This document shows positions 15,430 to 23,573 of a stretch of 64,000 nt of DNA, one piece after another. How positions within the stretch are numbered: the first letter of the stretch is position 1; each line of letters opens with the position of its first letter. The notes below the pieces were generated by a model. That model ran no database searches, was not told the DNA's origin, and worked only from the letters and a program-made list of their open reading frames with translations. Location: assembly GCF_014648635.1 (NCBI RefSeq), contig NZ_BMRM01000004.1, positions 1 to 64,000 on the forward strand, written 5' to 3'. The translations under genes and the position numbers were made by a program. Source of the DNA: Streptomyces cinerochromogenes. Lineage in GTDB: Bacteria > Actinomycetota > Actinomycetes > Streptomycetales > Streptomycetaceae.

Positions 15430-16947
15430 TCAGTGGCTACGGGCCGGTTCCCCGGCGGCCGACTCGGCCGCGGCGGCGATGTTGCGGATCATGCCGCCGA
15501 AGACGGCGGCGTGGAAGGGCGCCACGCCCCACCAGTACACGTGTCCGGCCAGTCCGTGCGGATGGAACAGCGCCCGCTGCCGGTACACCGTGCGTCCCTG
15601 CGGGTCCCGGGCGACGGTCATCTCCAGCCAGGCCAGGCCCGGCAGCCGCATCTCCGCCCGCAGGCGGAGCAGCCGGCCCGGCTCGATCTCCTCCACGCGC
15701 CAGAAGTCCAGGCTGTCGCCGGCCCTCAGCCGGGTCGCGTCCCGGCGGCCCCTTCTCAGGCCCACACCGCCCACCAGCGTGTCCAGCCACCCCCTCAGCG
15801 ACCAGGCCAGCGGTGAGGAGTACCAGCCGTTCTCGCCGCCGATCGCCTCGACCACCCGCCACAGCGCCTCCGGCGACGCCGCGACCGTGCGCTCACGGTC
15901 ATCCGTGTAGAGGCTTCCGCCCGCCCAGCCGGGGTCGGTCGGCAGCGGGTCGCTGGGGGCGCGGGGAGTCGATGCCGAGGACCACCGGGTGGCCACGTCC
16001 GCGTCCTGCACGCGCCGGAGAGCCAGCCGGATCGCCTGGTCGAGGGTGAGGGAGCCCTCCGGCGGGTCCGGGACGTAGCGGACGATGTCCTGTTCGGCGC
16101 AGACCACCTCGTGCCTGAGCGACTCCACCAGCGGGCGGGCGAGGGCACCCGGCACCGGGGTGATCAGCCCGACCCACAGGCTGGACAGCCGGGGGGTGAG
16201 CAGCGGTACCGGGAGGATGACCCGCCGGGGCAGGCCGGCGACGGCCGCGTACCGCTGCATCATCTCCTGGTACGTGAGGATGTCCGGCCCGCCGATGTCG
16301 AAGGCGCGGTTCACGTCGTGGGGCAGCCGCGCGCACCCCACGAGCAGGCGGAGCGCGTCGCGGACGGCGATCGGCTGGATGCGGGTACGCACCCAGCTCG
16401 GCGTCACCATGGCGGGGAGCCGCTCGGTCAGATACCGCAGCATCTCGAACGACGCCGAACCCGAACCGATGATCACCGCTGCCCGCAGCACGGCGGTCGG
16501 CACCCCGGAGGCGAGGAGGATGCGGCCCACTTCGGCGCGGGAGCGGAGGTGGGGCGACAGCTCGTGCTCGGGTACCCCGGAGGGGGTCAGCCCGCCGAGG
16601 TAGACGATCCGCCCGACCCCGGCGGCGCGCGCCTGCTCGGCGAAGATCCTGGCCGCGCGCCGGTCCCTCTCCTCGAAACCCCGCCCCGTGCCCAGCGCGT
16701 GCACCAAGTAGTAGGCGACGTCCGTTCCCTGCATCGCCGTGCGCACGGACGCCTCGTCCGTCACGTCCCCGCGCACGATCTCCGCCCGGCCGGCCCACGG
16801 GTGGTCCCGCAGCTTGCCGGGCGAGCGGGCCAGACACCGCACGGCGTAGCCGCGGGCCAGCAGCTCCGGGACCAGCCTGCCGCCCAGGTAACCGGTGGCA
16901 CCGGTGACCAGACAGCGCAGCCGCCCGTCCTCGTCGGTCACGTTCAT
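15430..16947 (-). CDS. NAD(P)-binding / DUF2867 protein, 505 aa
   Basis: An N-terminal Rossmann domain of the atypical SDR type (CLVTGATGYLGGRLVPELL; later VAYYLVHALGTG and IVYLGGLTPSG, where YLGG replaces the usual catalytic Tyr-x3-Lys region). The C-terminal region, about residues 330-500, is DUF2867-like (WWRVEEIEPG-type strands, LRAEMRLPGLAWLEM, YRQRALFHPHGLAGHVYWW). Proteins of this fusion are common beside photolyases in actinobacteria. I start at ATG 16947 although its ribosome site is weak. It forms an operon with photolyase. The substrate is unknown; a role in light or UV response is inferred from the neighbour. Confidence 0.8.
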   Translation of the reverse strand: MNVTDEDGRLRCLVTGATGYLGGRLVPELLARGYAVRCLARSPGKLRDHPWAGRAEIVRGDVTDEASVRTAMQGTDVAYYLVHALGTGRGFEERDRRAARIFAEQARAAGVGRIVYLGGLTPSGVPEHELSPHLRSRAEVGRILLASGVPTAVLRAAVIIGSGSASFEMLRYLTERLPAMVTPSWVRTRIQPIAVRDALRLLVGCARLPHDVNRAFDIGGPDILTYQEMMQRYAAVAGLPRRVILPVPLLTPRLSSLWVGLITPVPGALARPLVESLRHEVVCAEQDIVRYVPDPPEGSLTLDQAIRLALRRVQDADVATRWSSASTPRAPSDPLPTDPGWAGGSLYTDDRERTVAASPEALWRVVEAIGGENGWYSSPLAWSLRGWLDTLVGGVGLRRGRRDATRLRAGDSLDFWRVEEIEPGRLLRLRAEMRLPGLAWLEMTVARDPQGRTVYRQRALFHPHGLAGHVYWWGVAPFHAAVFGGMIRNIAAAAESAAGEPARSH

Positions 16948-17205
16948 CCTGGATCCATGCTGGATCCCGGAGGGAAAACCGCAACCTGACCGCGGACGTC
17001 CGTTCACCCCGACGCGGTCGTGGAGGCCGGGCGGGCGCGGGTGGACGACCCGCGCGGAGGGCCGAGCAAATCTGTCACGGCGAGTCCACATCTCCGTGTC
17101 CGCCGGAGTTAGGGTTGTAGGACGACGCGGATGGTGCCGGATCTTTCGGAGGGACGGCGCCAGGCACGCCACGAGCCCTCGCCGCGTCCCCGGAACGAAG
17201 GTGCT

Positions 17206-17556
17206 ATGCCCGCTGAGAACGCCTCTGTCGCCGGCAACCTGGACGACGACGACTATCCCGCCTACACCATGGGGCGGGCCGCCGACGTTCTCGGTACCAC
17301 CCCCGCCTTCCTCCGGGCCGTCGGCGAAGCCGGGCTGATCGCTCCGCTCCGCTCGGAGGGCGGCCACCGCCGCTACTCCCGCCGCCAGCTGCGCGTCGCC
17401 GCCCGCGCCCGTGAGCTGGTCGACCAGGGCACCCCCGTGGAAGCCGCGTGCCGGATCGTCTCCCTCGAGGACCAGCTGGACGACACCCTCCGCCTGAACC
17501 AGGACATACGCCGGAAGCTGGACGAGAAGCCGGGTGAGCACGGCGCGAATATCTAG
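17206..17556 (+). CDS. MerR-like helix-turn-helix regulator, 116 aa
   Basis: A winged-helix MerR DNA-binding domain ([20 protein letters not shown], then [20 protein letters not shown] with the wing HRRYS, then [24 protein letters not shown]) and a short terminal coiled coil. It has no metal-binding cysteines and no B12 domain, so it is not a full LitR. ATG 17206 gives the natural N terminus. It is divergent from the DUF2867/photolyase operon and lies upstream of the cold-shock gene on the same strand. Either neighbour may be its target. Confidence 0.82.
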   Translation: MPAENASVAGNLDDDDYPAYTMGRAADVLGTTPAFLRAVGEAGLIAPLRSEGGHRRYSRRQLRVAARARELVDQGTPVEAACRIVSLEDQLDDTLRLNQDIRRKLDEKPGEHGANI

Positions 17557-17786
17557 TCTCGCCGCTACAGAAATACACACAGGCGCGGGATGATGCTTTC
17601 GAGACACCAGCGAAAACGTCTCGCCACTGCCATCCGGCCTGTGTTAGCGTGATAGCAGTTGCAGTTTTGGTTGCCAGAGATTCATTCTTTGCAGAGCTTT
17701 CCGGATCTTTCCGGAGGGGTGATCATCGCGGCGACTCGGCTTCGCAAGGTGCGAAGTCCGGCACTGCCCCCCAAGGGAGATTCAAT
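17557..17786 (+). promoter_or_regulatory. Promoter and long structured leader of the cold-shock gene
   Basis: A -10-like TAGCGT lies at 17645-17650, giving a leader of roughly 130 bases before ATG 17787. The leader contains short hairpins (CCGGA-TCTT-TCCGG at 17701-17714; CTTCGC-N5-GCGAAG at 17740-17756). CGAGAC-N12-GTCTCG at 17600-17623 lies before the promoter and may end MerR transcription. Long folded leaders are typical of cspA-type genes, whose translation responds to temperature. Confidence 0.55.
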
Positions 17787-17990
17787 ATGGCATCTGGCAC
17801 CGTGAAGTGGTTCAACGCGGAAAAGGGCTTCGGCTTCATCGAGCAGGAGGGTGGCGGCCCGGACGTCTTCGCCCACTACTCGAACATCGCCACCCAGGGC
17901 TTCCGCGAGCTTCAGGAAGGCCAGAAGGTTACCTTCGACGTCACCCAGGGCCAGAAGGGCCCGCAGGCCGAGAACATCGTTCCCGCCTGA
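17787..17990 (+). CDS. cspA: Cold-shock domain protein, 67 aa
   Basis: A complete CspA-family nucleic-acid chaperone: [20 protein letters not shown] with RNP1 (KGFGFI), then DVFAHYSNI (RNP2), and a C terminus ending PQAENIVPA. It binds single-stranded RNA and DNA and melts RNA structure. AAGGGAGA lies just upstream of ATG 17787. It is followed by a strong hairpin terminator and then a DEAD-box helicase, another RNA-unwinding protein, so the two probably work on structured RNA under stress. Confidence 0.95.
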   Translation: MASGTVKWFNAEKGFGFIEQEGGGPDVFAHYSNIATQGFRELQEGQKVTFDVTQGQKGPQAENIVPA

Positions 17991-18034
17991 CGCTGACGCG
18001 ATCACGTCGTGAGCCCATGGCTCACGCATGATGT

Positions 18035-18071
18035 GGCTGGGGCCCGCGCTCTTGGGGTGCGGGCCCCAGCC
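18035..18071 (+). terminator. Strong hairpin terminator after the cold-shock gene
   Basis: GGCTGGGGCCCGC (18035-18047) pairs perfectly with GCGGGCCCCAGCC (18059-18071) around an 11-base loop. A smaller hairpin GTGAGCC-CAT-GGCTCAC lies just before it (18009-18025). There is no long U-run, which is normal for Streptomyces terminators. Confidence 0.8.
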
Positions 18072-18164
18072 CATTCATCATTTCTGCTGCATTCTGCAGG
18101 CTTTTTCTTTTTTACTTCGGCTCATTCTTGCGAATCCTCGCGCGGTCGTCACCGCCGGAAGGAA

Positions 18165-18189
18165 TTCCTCGATACGCCGCATCGAGGAA
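18165..18189 (+). promoter_or_regulatory. Leader stem that hides the helicase ribosome-binding site
   Basis: TTCCTCGAT (18165-18173) pairs perfectly over nine bases with ATCGAGGAA (18181-18189) around a 7-base loop. The right arm contains most of the Shine-Dalgarno sequence GAGGAAGG (18185-18192) of the DEAD-box gene that starts at 18199. A competing smaller hairpin, GAGGA-AGGT-TCCTC (18185-18198), uses the same bases. A structure-controlled translation start, perhaps temperature sensitive, is likely. Confidence 0.55.
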
Positions 18190-18198
18190 GGTTCCTCC

Positions 18199-19680
18199 AT
18201 GAACCGCACCCGTCGCTCGGACAGGTCCGCGCGTTCGACGGGCTCCGCCCCCGGCAGCCGTTTCCGTGCCCAGGGCACGGGCCGCCAGGGCCCCCGCCCC
18301 GGCACCGGACGGAAGACCGGCCAGGGCGCACGCTCCGCTCCCCGCCGTCAGGAGTTCGCCCTGCCGGTCACCCTCACCGAACCGCTGCCGGCGGTCGAGA
18401 CGTTCGCGGAACTCGACATGCCCGCGCGGCTGCTGGCCGCCCTCCGCACCGAGGGCGTGACCATGCCGTTCCCGATCCAGGCGGCCACGCTGCCGAACGC
18501 GCTGGCGGGCCGCGACGTCCTGGGCCGGGGTCGTACCGGCTCGGGCAAGACGCTCGCCTTCGGCCTGCCGGTGCTCGCCCGTCTGGACGGACAGCGGGCC
18601 CAGCCCCGGCAGCCGCTCGCCCTCGTCCTCGTACCGACCCGGGAACTGGCCCAGCAGGTCACCGACGCGCTCACCCCGTACGCCCGCGCGCTGCGGCTGC
18701 GGCTCGCCACCGTGGTGGGCGGGGTGTCGATCGGCCGCCAGACGAGTGCCCTGCGCTCCGGCGCCGAGGTCGTCGTCGCGACGCCCGGCCGGCTCAAGGA
18801 CCTCATCGAACGAGGGGCCTGCCAGCTGGACCACGTCGCCGTCACCGTCCTGGACGAGGCCGACCAGATGGCCGACATGGGCTTCATGCCGCAGGTCACC
18901 GCGCTGCTCGACCAGGTCCCCGCCGACGGCCAGCGGTTGCTGTTCTCGGCCACCCTGGACCGCAACATCGACCTCCTGGTGCGCCGTTACCTGCACGACC
19001 CGGTCGTGCACTCCGTCGACCCGTCCGCGGGAGCGGTCACCACGATGGAGCACCACCTGCTCCACGTGCACGACGACGACAAGCACTCCGCCGCGACCGA
19101 GATCGCCGCCCGCGACGGACGCGTGATCATGTTCCTGGACACCAAGCACGCGGTGGACCGGCTGGCCAGGCACCTGCTGTCCGTCGGTGTGCGTGCCGCG
19201 GCCCTGCACGGCGGCAAGTCCCAGCCGCAGCGCAACCGGACGCTCGCGCAGTTCAAGGACGGCCAGGTCACGGCTCTGGTGGCCACCAACGTCGCCGCCC
19301 GCGGCATCCACGTCGAAGGGCTCGACCTCGTCGTGAACGTCGACCCGCCCGGCGACCACAAGGACTACCTGCACCGCGGCGGCCGTACCGCACGCGCCGG
19401 CGAGTCCGGCACCGTGGTCACCCTCGTCCTGCCGCACCAGCGGCGCGCGATGGACCGCTTGATGGCCGACGCCGGCATCACTCCGAGCACCGCCCGGGTC
19501 CGCCCGGGCGAGGCCGAGCTGCACCGCATCACCGGGGCCCGGACCCCCTCCGGCGAGCCCGTCACCATCGCCGCGCCGGCCGACGGACCGCGCGAGGGCG
19601 GCGGATCCACGGGACGGCGCCGCAGGGCCCGGCCCACCGCCGCCCGGGGCCGCCGGCCCGCCCGGAGGAACAACCCGTAG
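18199..19680 (+). CDS. DEAD-box RNA helicase, 493 aa
   Basis: An ATP-dependent RNA helicase with all core motifs: Q-motif region (MPFPIQAATLPNAL), motif I (GRTGSGKT), Ia (VPTRELAQQ), TPGRL, motif II (VLDEADQM), motif III (LLFSATL), motif IV-V (VIMFLDTKHAVDRLARHL, ALVATNVAARGIHVEG) and motif VI (HRGGRTARAG). The N- and C-terminal extensions are basic and disordered, typical of RNA binding. ATG 18199 is preceded by GAGGAAGG, which is caught in a stem. A conserved 95-aa gene follows 13 bases downstream. Role: remodelling structured RNA, likely in cold or stress conditions. Confidence 0.92.
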   Translation: MNRTRRSDRSARSTGSAPGSRFRAQGTGRQGPRPGTGRKTGQGARSAPRRQEFALPVTLTEPLPAVETFAELDMPARLLAALRTEGVTMPFPIQAATLPNALAGRDVLGRGRTGSGKTLAFGLPVLARLDGQRAQPRQPLALVLVPTRELAQQVTDALTPYARALRLRLATVVGGVSIGRQTSALRSGAEVVVATPGRLKDLIERGACQLDHVAVTVLDEADQMADMGFMPQVTALLDQVPADGQRLLFSATLDRNIDLLVRRYLHDPVVHSVDPSAGAVTTMEHHLLHVHDDDKHSAATEIAARDGRVIMFLDTKHAVDRLARHLLSVGVRAAALHGGKSQPQRNRTLAQFKDGQVTALVATNVAARGIHVEGLDLVVNVDPPGDHKDYLHRGGRTARAGESGTVVTLVLPHQRRAMDRLMADAGITPSTARVRPGEAELHRITGARTPSGEPVTIAAPADGPREGGGSTGRRRRARPTAARGRRPARRNNP

Positions 19681-19693
19681 CCAGGAGGCATCC

Positions 19694-19981
19694 ATGCGCT
19701 GTGTCATCGCCCGTTTCCCGTTCGACCTGATCAAGAGTGAGGTCGAACAGTCCATGAGCGGCATCACGCCCGAACCCGTCACCAACGTCTCCGTCACCAT
19801 CGGCCGTCAGGTCTACCCGGTGATGCAGGTCGGAGAGGTGATCACCCGGCAGAACCGCCGCGACTTCACGGTCACCGAGATGCGCCGGGCCCTGACCCGC
19901 CTCGGTTTCACCTGCCACGACACGCCCCCGGTCGCCCCGGTCCGGGCCCCGCTCGCCGGGGAGGACGCGCTCGGCTGGTGA
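19694..19981 (+). CDS. Conserved hypothetical protein, 95 aa
   Basis: A small alpha/beta protein (MRCVIARFPFDLIKSEVEQS, then VSVTIGRQVYPVMQVGEVIT, then RRDFTVTEMRRALTRLGFTC) with no recognised catalytic motif, membrane segment or signal peptide. It begins 13 bases after the DEAD-box helicase and has CAGGAGG as ribosome site, so it is almost surely co-transcribed. Similar small genes recur next to this helicase in Streptomyces, as far as I recall, suggesting a functional link to RNA handling. Confidence 0.75.
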   Translation: MRCVIARFPFDLIKSEVEQSMSGITPEPVTNVSVTIGRQVYPVMQVGEVITRQNRRDFTVTEMRRALTRLGFTCHDTPPVAPVRAPLAGEDALGW

Positions 19982-20008
19982 CGCGGCCGGGGCGGGGCGG
20001 ACGTCCGG

Positions 20009-20752
20009 CTAGGGCCGCTCCGCGGCGTCGCCCGACGTCGCGCCCGGCTTGCTGTGGAGGATCTCCCGCGCCTGTTCCGCCGCGCGGACGATGCTCTCGG
20101 AGATGAAGTCCACGAAGCGGGCGATGTTCTCCAGGCGGACGGCGGCCGGGGTGCCGGGGCCGAGGACGCCGACGCCCTGGCGGGCGGTTTCGCCGAGGTG
20201 GGCGGTGCCGCGGGCGCTGGCCATCATGGACTCGTACATGACGTCGTCGTCCACGACATAGCGCTCGCGGCGGCGTTCGTCGCGTTCCCTGCGGACGAGG
20301 CCCTGGCTCTCCAGGAACGCGATCGCCTTGGAGACGGACGCCGGGCTGACCTGGAGGCGCTCGACCAGTTCGGACGCGGTGAGGCTGCCCGCGTCGGTGG
20401 TGTAGAGGCAGGCCAGCACCCGGGACATCATCTTCGGCGCGCCCGACTGCATGAGCACGGTGGTGAGCAGCTCCTCGTACGCGCGCACCGCCTCCGCGTC
20501 GCGCCCGTGGGCCGGCGCCGGTGCCTGCGGCCCGCGGGGTTCCGTCCGCCTGCGGCGGTGGGCGCGCTGTTCCGTGGCGCGGTGGGCCAGGTCGGCGCGG
20601 TAGGCGGTGGGGCCGCCGTTGCGCATCACTTCCCGGGTGACCGTCGAGGTGGGGCGGTCGAGGCGTCTGGCGATCTCCGCGTAGGCGAGGCCGTCCGCCA
20701 GTCCCAGCGCGATCTGCTGGCGTTCCTGCTGAGTGAGCCTGCCTCCCGGCAT
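20009..20752 (-). CDS. Two-domain regulator: HTH_38-type plus GbsR/MarR-type, 247 aa
   Basis: The first 50 residues (LTQQERQQIALGLADGLAYAEIARRLDRPTSTVTREV as key helices) form a helix-turn-helix like the one in IS30 transposases. The remainder, from about residue 85, is a MarR/GbsR winged helix (MMSRVLACLYTTDAGSLTASELVERL, then SPASVSKAIAFLESQGLVRRERDERR) plus a dimerisation helix. There is no transposase catalytic domain. It is divergent from a DUF4097 gene, and the shared 261-base promoter region is full of GTTGC/GCAAC repeats. Probably an autoregulator controlling the DUF4097 gene. Confidence 0.8.
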   Translation of the reverse strand: MPGGRLTQQERQQIALGLADGLAYAEIARRLDRPTSTVTREVMRNGGPTAYRADLAHRATEQRAHRRRRTEPRGPQAPAPAHGRDAEAVRAYEELLTTVLMQSGAPKMMSRVLACLYTTDAGSLTASELVERLQVSPASVSKAIAFLESQGLVRRERDERRRERYVVDDDVMYESMMASARGTAHLGETARQGVGVLGPGTPAAVRLENIARFVDFISESIVRAAEQAREILHSKPGATSGDAAERP

Positions 20753-20820
20753 CCCGCCTCCTTCGTGGTCGGTCCCTCATTCGCTCTCCGGCGACCTCAG
20801 CATAGCCTTCACCCCCATGT

Positions 20821-20955
20821 CATTGCAACAGCAGGACAGGGGAGACGTTGCGTTCGACGGCAGGGCGTTGCAACGATTTACCTCCATTGACCTGCAATTA
20901 CTTACCTAGCACGCAACTCTCTCGTTGCCATCACTATGAACGCAACGTAGCGTTT
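20821..20955. promoter_or_regulatory. Cluster of GTTGC/GCAAC operator-like repeats
   Basis: At least six copies of the TTGC/GCAA core occur between the divergent regulator and DUF4097 genes: ATTGCAAC near 20822, ACGTTGCG near 20855, the perfect palindrome CGTTGCAACG at 20866-20875, CTGCAATT near 20891, CGTTGCC near 20924 and CGCAACG near 20941. The region also has promoter-like A/T-rich patches. The clustering suggests cooperative binding by the two-domain regulator. Confidence 0.55.
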
Positions 20956-21013
20956 CCATTGTCAGAAACAAGCGGCGCCGGGCCAGCGGCCGGCGTGGAC
21001 AAAGGAGCGCACC

Positions 21014-21682
21014 ATGCAGAAGTTCGCCACCCCCGCCCCGGTCTCGGTCGTCCTCGACATCCCCGCGGGACGCGTCCGGTTCATCGCCGCCGACCGGGGT
21101 GACACCACGGTCGAGGTCCTGCCCGCGGACGCCTCCCTCGGCCGGGACGTGAAGGCGGCCGAGGGGATCGAGGTCGGCTACGGCGACGGGGTTCTGCGGA
21201 TCGGCGGCGGTCAGGTCCGCAACCGGATCCTCGGACCGTCCGGGTCCGTCGAGGTCACCGTCCAGCTGCCCGCCGGCTCCCGCGTCGAGGCCAAGGCCGC
21301 CAGTGCCGAGCTGCGGGGCGTCGGACGGCTCGGTGACGTCGTCTTCGAGGGGCAGCAGGCCACGGTCAAGCTCGACGAGACCGCGAGCGCCCGCCTCAGC
21401 GTCCAGGCCGGTGACATCTCGGTCGGCCGGCTCGGCGGACCCGCCGACATCAGCACCCAGAAGGGTGACCTGCGCATCGCCGAGGCCGTGCGCGGTGCGG
21501 TCACGCTGCGCACCGAGCACGGTGACATCTCGGTCGGCGCCGCCCGCGGGGTCTCCGCCTCCCTCGACGCCGGGACCGCCCACGGACGGATCCACAACGC
21601 GCTCGCGAACACCGACGGCGCTGCCGGCCTCACCCTCCACGCGACCACCGGCTACGGAGACATCACCGCCCGCAGCCTCTGA
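21014..21682 (+). CDS. DUF4097-family beta-repeat protein, 222 aa
   Basis: A protein of repeated short strands with the DUF4097 pattern: VVLDIPAGRVRFIAADRGDTTVEVLPAD, then G-x-VEVTVQLPAGSRVEAKAASAELRGVG, and repeats of the type GDISVGRLGGPADISTQKGDLRIAEA ending GYGDITARSL. It probably folds into a solenoid or jelly-roll-like sheet. There is no signal peptide. A longer paralogue sits at 52745-53587 beside an ABC exporter. ATG 21014 has AAGGAG upstream. Function unknown; controlled by the divergent two-domain regulator, from its position. Confidence 0.82.
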   Translation: MQKFATPAPVSVVLDIPAGRVRFIAADRGDTTVEVLPADASLGRDVKAAEGIEVGYGDGVLRIGGGQVRNRILGPSGSVEVTVQLPAGSRVEAKAASAELRGVGRLGDVVFEGQQATVKLDETASARLSVQAGDISVGRLGGPADISTQKGDLRIAEAVRGAVTLRTEHGDISVGAARGVSASLDAGTAHGRIHNALANTDGAAGLTLHATTGYGDITARSL

Positions 21683-21758
21683 GCCCGGCCCGGAACCCAC
21701 CGGAACCACCCGGGCCGAGGGAGGCAGGCCTGATGAAGGACCTCGCCCCCGCAGCGCG

Positions 21759-21985
21759 TCAGCCCCCGCCCGGATGCCCCCGCAGTTCAGGCGCCGGCCG
21801 GCCGATGGAGTCCAGGGCGGCGGCCACGGTGCCGTGCAGGGACCGCGCGTCGGCTCCGGCGCGGGAGCGCAGGTTCACGCCGTACGCGAGCAGGGCCAGC
21901 AGGTCGGCGGCGGCGGCCGGGTCGGCGCCCGGGGCCAGCTGCCCGCGCGCCTCGGCCGTGACAGGCGCCGCGGCCACCCGCGCAC
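21759..21985 (-). pseudogene. C-terminal fragment of a TetR-family regulator
   Basis: Read on the minus strand, the frame ending at 21759 contains TAEARGQLAPGADPAAAADL followed by LLALLAYGVNLRSRAGADARS and VAAALDSIG, the last helices of a TetR-type ligand domain. No helix-turn-helix or start precedes it. Toward 21986 the similarity ends abruptly at a CTGCCG repeat, after which plus-strand redoxin sequence begins. A truncated remnant. Confidence 0.65.
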
Positions 21986-22017
21986 CCTGCCGCTGCCGCT
22001 GCCGCTGCCGCTGCCGG
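21986..22017. repeat. (CTGCCG)n hexanucleotide repeat at a deletion junction
   Basis: About five tandem CTGCCG units lie exactly where TetR remnant sequence gives way to redoxin remnant sequence. In the redoxin frame they read as Leu-Pro repeats leading into ATYVIDR, a place where redoxins naturally carry an LPxPATY motif. Short repeats are typical deletion or slippage end points. Confidence 0.7.
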
Positions 22018-22169
22018 CCACCTATGTCATCGACCGGGCGGGCACCGTCCGCTGGGCCTTCGTGGACACCGACTACACCGCCCGCGCCGAGCCCGCCGAC
22101 GTCCTCGCGGCCCTCGACGCGCTGAACCGAGCGGCCGGGCCGGGCGGGTTCACCGTACGGTCCAGGTGA
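21990..22169 (+). pseudogene. C-terminal fragment of an AhpC/TSA-type redoxin
   Basis: On the plus strand, LPATYVIDRAGTVRWAFVDTDYT followed by AEPADVLAALDAL is the end of a peroxiredoxin-like protein (final beta strands plus terminal helix). The catalytic cysteine region and the start are missing. Its stop at 22167-22169 overlaps the 3' end of the M64 peptidase gene by 20 bases. With the TetR fragment it marks a collapsed divergent pair. Confidence 0.65.
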
Positions 22170-23475
22170 GGGAGTCGGCCGCACGGGCGCGCAGTGCCGG
22201 GTCCCGCAGGGCGGCCGTACGGTCGGTCACGGCCGCGGTGACCCGGTGCCCGTGACCGCGGACACCCAGCGCGCGCGGGGTCACCGAGCGCAGGCCGGCC
22301 GCCCATGGGACGGGCCTGCCGTCGACGGACCAGGTGAGGCGGAGGTCGGCGAGGCCGGTCAGCGGGGCGAGGCGCACCGTGAGGGGCCGGGTGGCGCGCA
22401 CCGGCTCGGCGGTCGGGACGGCGGAGGTCAGCGCGTCCGCGTCGGCGTAGAAGCCGGCGATCATCGCCTCGCGTCCCACGACGTTGAACTCGGTCGAGGC
22501 CAGGGTGCGCATGAGGGACGTGTCGGTCGGGCGGTGGACGCCGGTCTCGTAGTAGCCGCCGCCCTCGTACGTCCCGACGACCGAGCCGGTCGGGTCCTGG
22601 ACCCCGGCCCAGCGGGCCCACTTCGCCTCGGCCGGGTCGCGGTGGAGGGTGAGGTTGGCCGCGGCGGGCTCCTCGGTCCAGGGGTAGGCGCCGTAGCCCG
22701 GGTACTGGTACTCGTCGGCCAACCCGCCGATGGAGTGGCCCAGTTCATGGGCTCCTATGAGGTACGACCGGTCGTTGCCGGAGGACATCGTCGCCACGCC
22801 GTGGAAGGGGGAGCCCGGCGGCAGGTCGGGGGCGGAGTAGCCGGCGCCGCCGTACTTGGCGGAGTGGGCCACGACGAAGACGATGTCGGCGTCCGGGGCC
22901 AGGGCGGCGTACCGCGTGACCGCGCCGGTGTCGACGCACAGCAGCCGTTCGACGCCGTCGCAGAAGAAGGAGGAGCCGAGCGCGGTCCTCCGCACCACGT
23001 CGGCCGTCGGGTCGCCGGAGACCCCGGACTCGGGGGAGACCGCGTCGACCAGCCAGATGTCGAAGAGGCCGCGGTAGCTCCGGTACGGCTCGATACGGAA
23101 GATCGCGTCGAGTTTCTCCTCGGCGTCCGCCGCGAACTCGTCCTGCTCGTCGGCGGTGTAGCCGTCACCCATCACCACCAGGTCGAGCCGTCCGGAGACC
23201 GGACCGGTCCGCTGGAGCGGCCGCACCGCCGGTCCGGACGGGCCGGGGCCCGGCACCCGGCCGGCGGCCCCGGCGGCCGGCGCGTCCGCCGGGACGGTCA
23301 CCTGGCGCGGCACCGCCCCGGGGCCCGGGAAGTACTCGACGCGCTGGATCCGATCCGGCGGGACGGCCCCCTCGGCCCGCCCCGGAACGGCCCCGCCGGC
23401 CCACGCCGCCACGACGGCGAGGGCGACGGCGGCGGTACGGGCCCGACGGCGGTGCGGTCCTGCGCGGTACGGCAC
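22150..23475 (-). CDS. Secreted metallopeptidase of family M64 (IgA peptidase-like), 441 aa
   Basis: A Sec-type signal peptide (basic start, then AAVALAVVAAWAGGAVPGRA) leads into a propeptide-like region and a peptidase domain. The domain has LDLVVMGDGYTADE, the zinc motif HELGHSIGGLADEY, and TSLMRTLASTEFN, all signatures of family M64. The C-terminal 90 residues look like a beta-sandwich. I place the start at GTG 23475, which has GAGCGAGG upstream. The promoter region carries TTAAC/CTTAAG repeats resembling those in front of the XRE-TPR regulator at 42535. It is a probable extracellular protease. Confidence 0.85.
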   Translation of the reverse strand: MPYRAGPHRRRARTAAVALAVVAAWAGGAVPGRAEGAVPPDRIQRVEYFPGPGAVPRQVTVPADAPAAGAAGRVPGPGPSGPAVRPLQRTGPVSGRLDLVVMGDGYTADEQDEFAADAEEKLDAIFRIEPYRSYRGLFDIWLVDAVSPESGVSGDPTADVVRRTALGSSFFCDGVERLLCVDTGAVTRYAALAPDADIVFVVAHSAKYGGAGYSAPDLPPGSPFHGVATMSSGNDRSYLIGAHELGHSIGGLADEYQYPGYGAYPWTEEPAAANLTLHRDPAEAKWARWAGVQDPTGSVVGTYEGGGYYETGVHRPTDTSLMRTLASTEFNVVGREAMIAGFYADADALTSAVPTAEPVRATRPLTVRLAPLTGLADLRLTWSVDGRPVPWAAGLRSVTPRALGVRGHGHRVTAAVTDRTAALRDPALRARAADSLTWTVR

Positions 23476-23497
23476 GGCGACCTCGCTCAAGTGACGG

Positions 23498-23530
23498 GTT
23501 AAACACACTTAACAGCGCACTTAAGTTAGG
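23498..23530. promoter_or_regulatory. TTAAC/CTTAAG repeats upstream of the M64 peptidase
   Basis: GTTAA-ACACAC-TTAAC forms an inverted repeat and is followed eight bases later by the CTTAAG palindrome. Together these give three spaced TTAA cores within about 33 bases of otherwise GC-rich DNA, directly upstream of the peptidase start at 23475. The cores resemble those at 43939-43966. Confidence 0.5.
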
Positions 23531-23573
23531 AGAGGGTGCCTCAACTGACAAGACCGCACGTCGAGTTGACGGG

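Noticed and set aside
20009..20752. IS30-family transposase
   Set aside because: Only the helix-turn-helix resembles IS30. There is no DDE catalytic domain, no terminal inverted repeats, and the rest is a MarR/GbsR fold.
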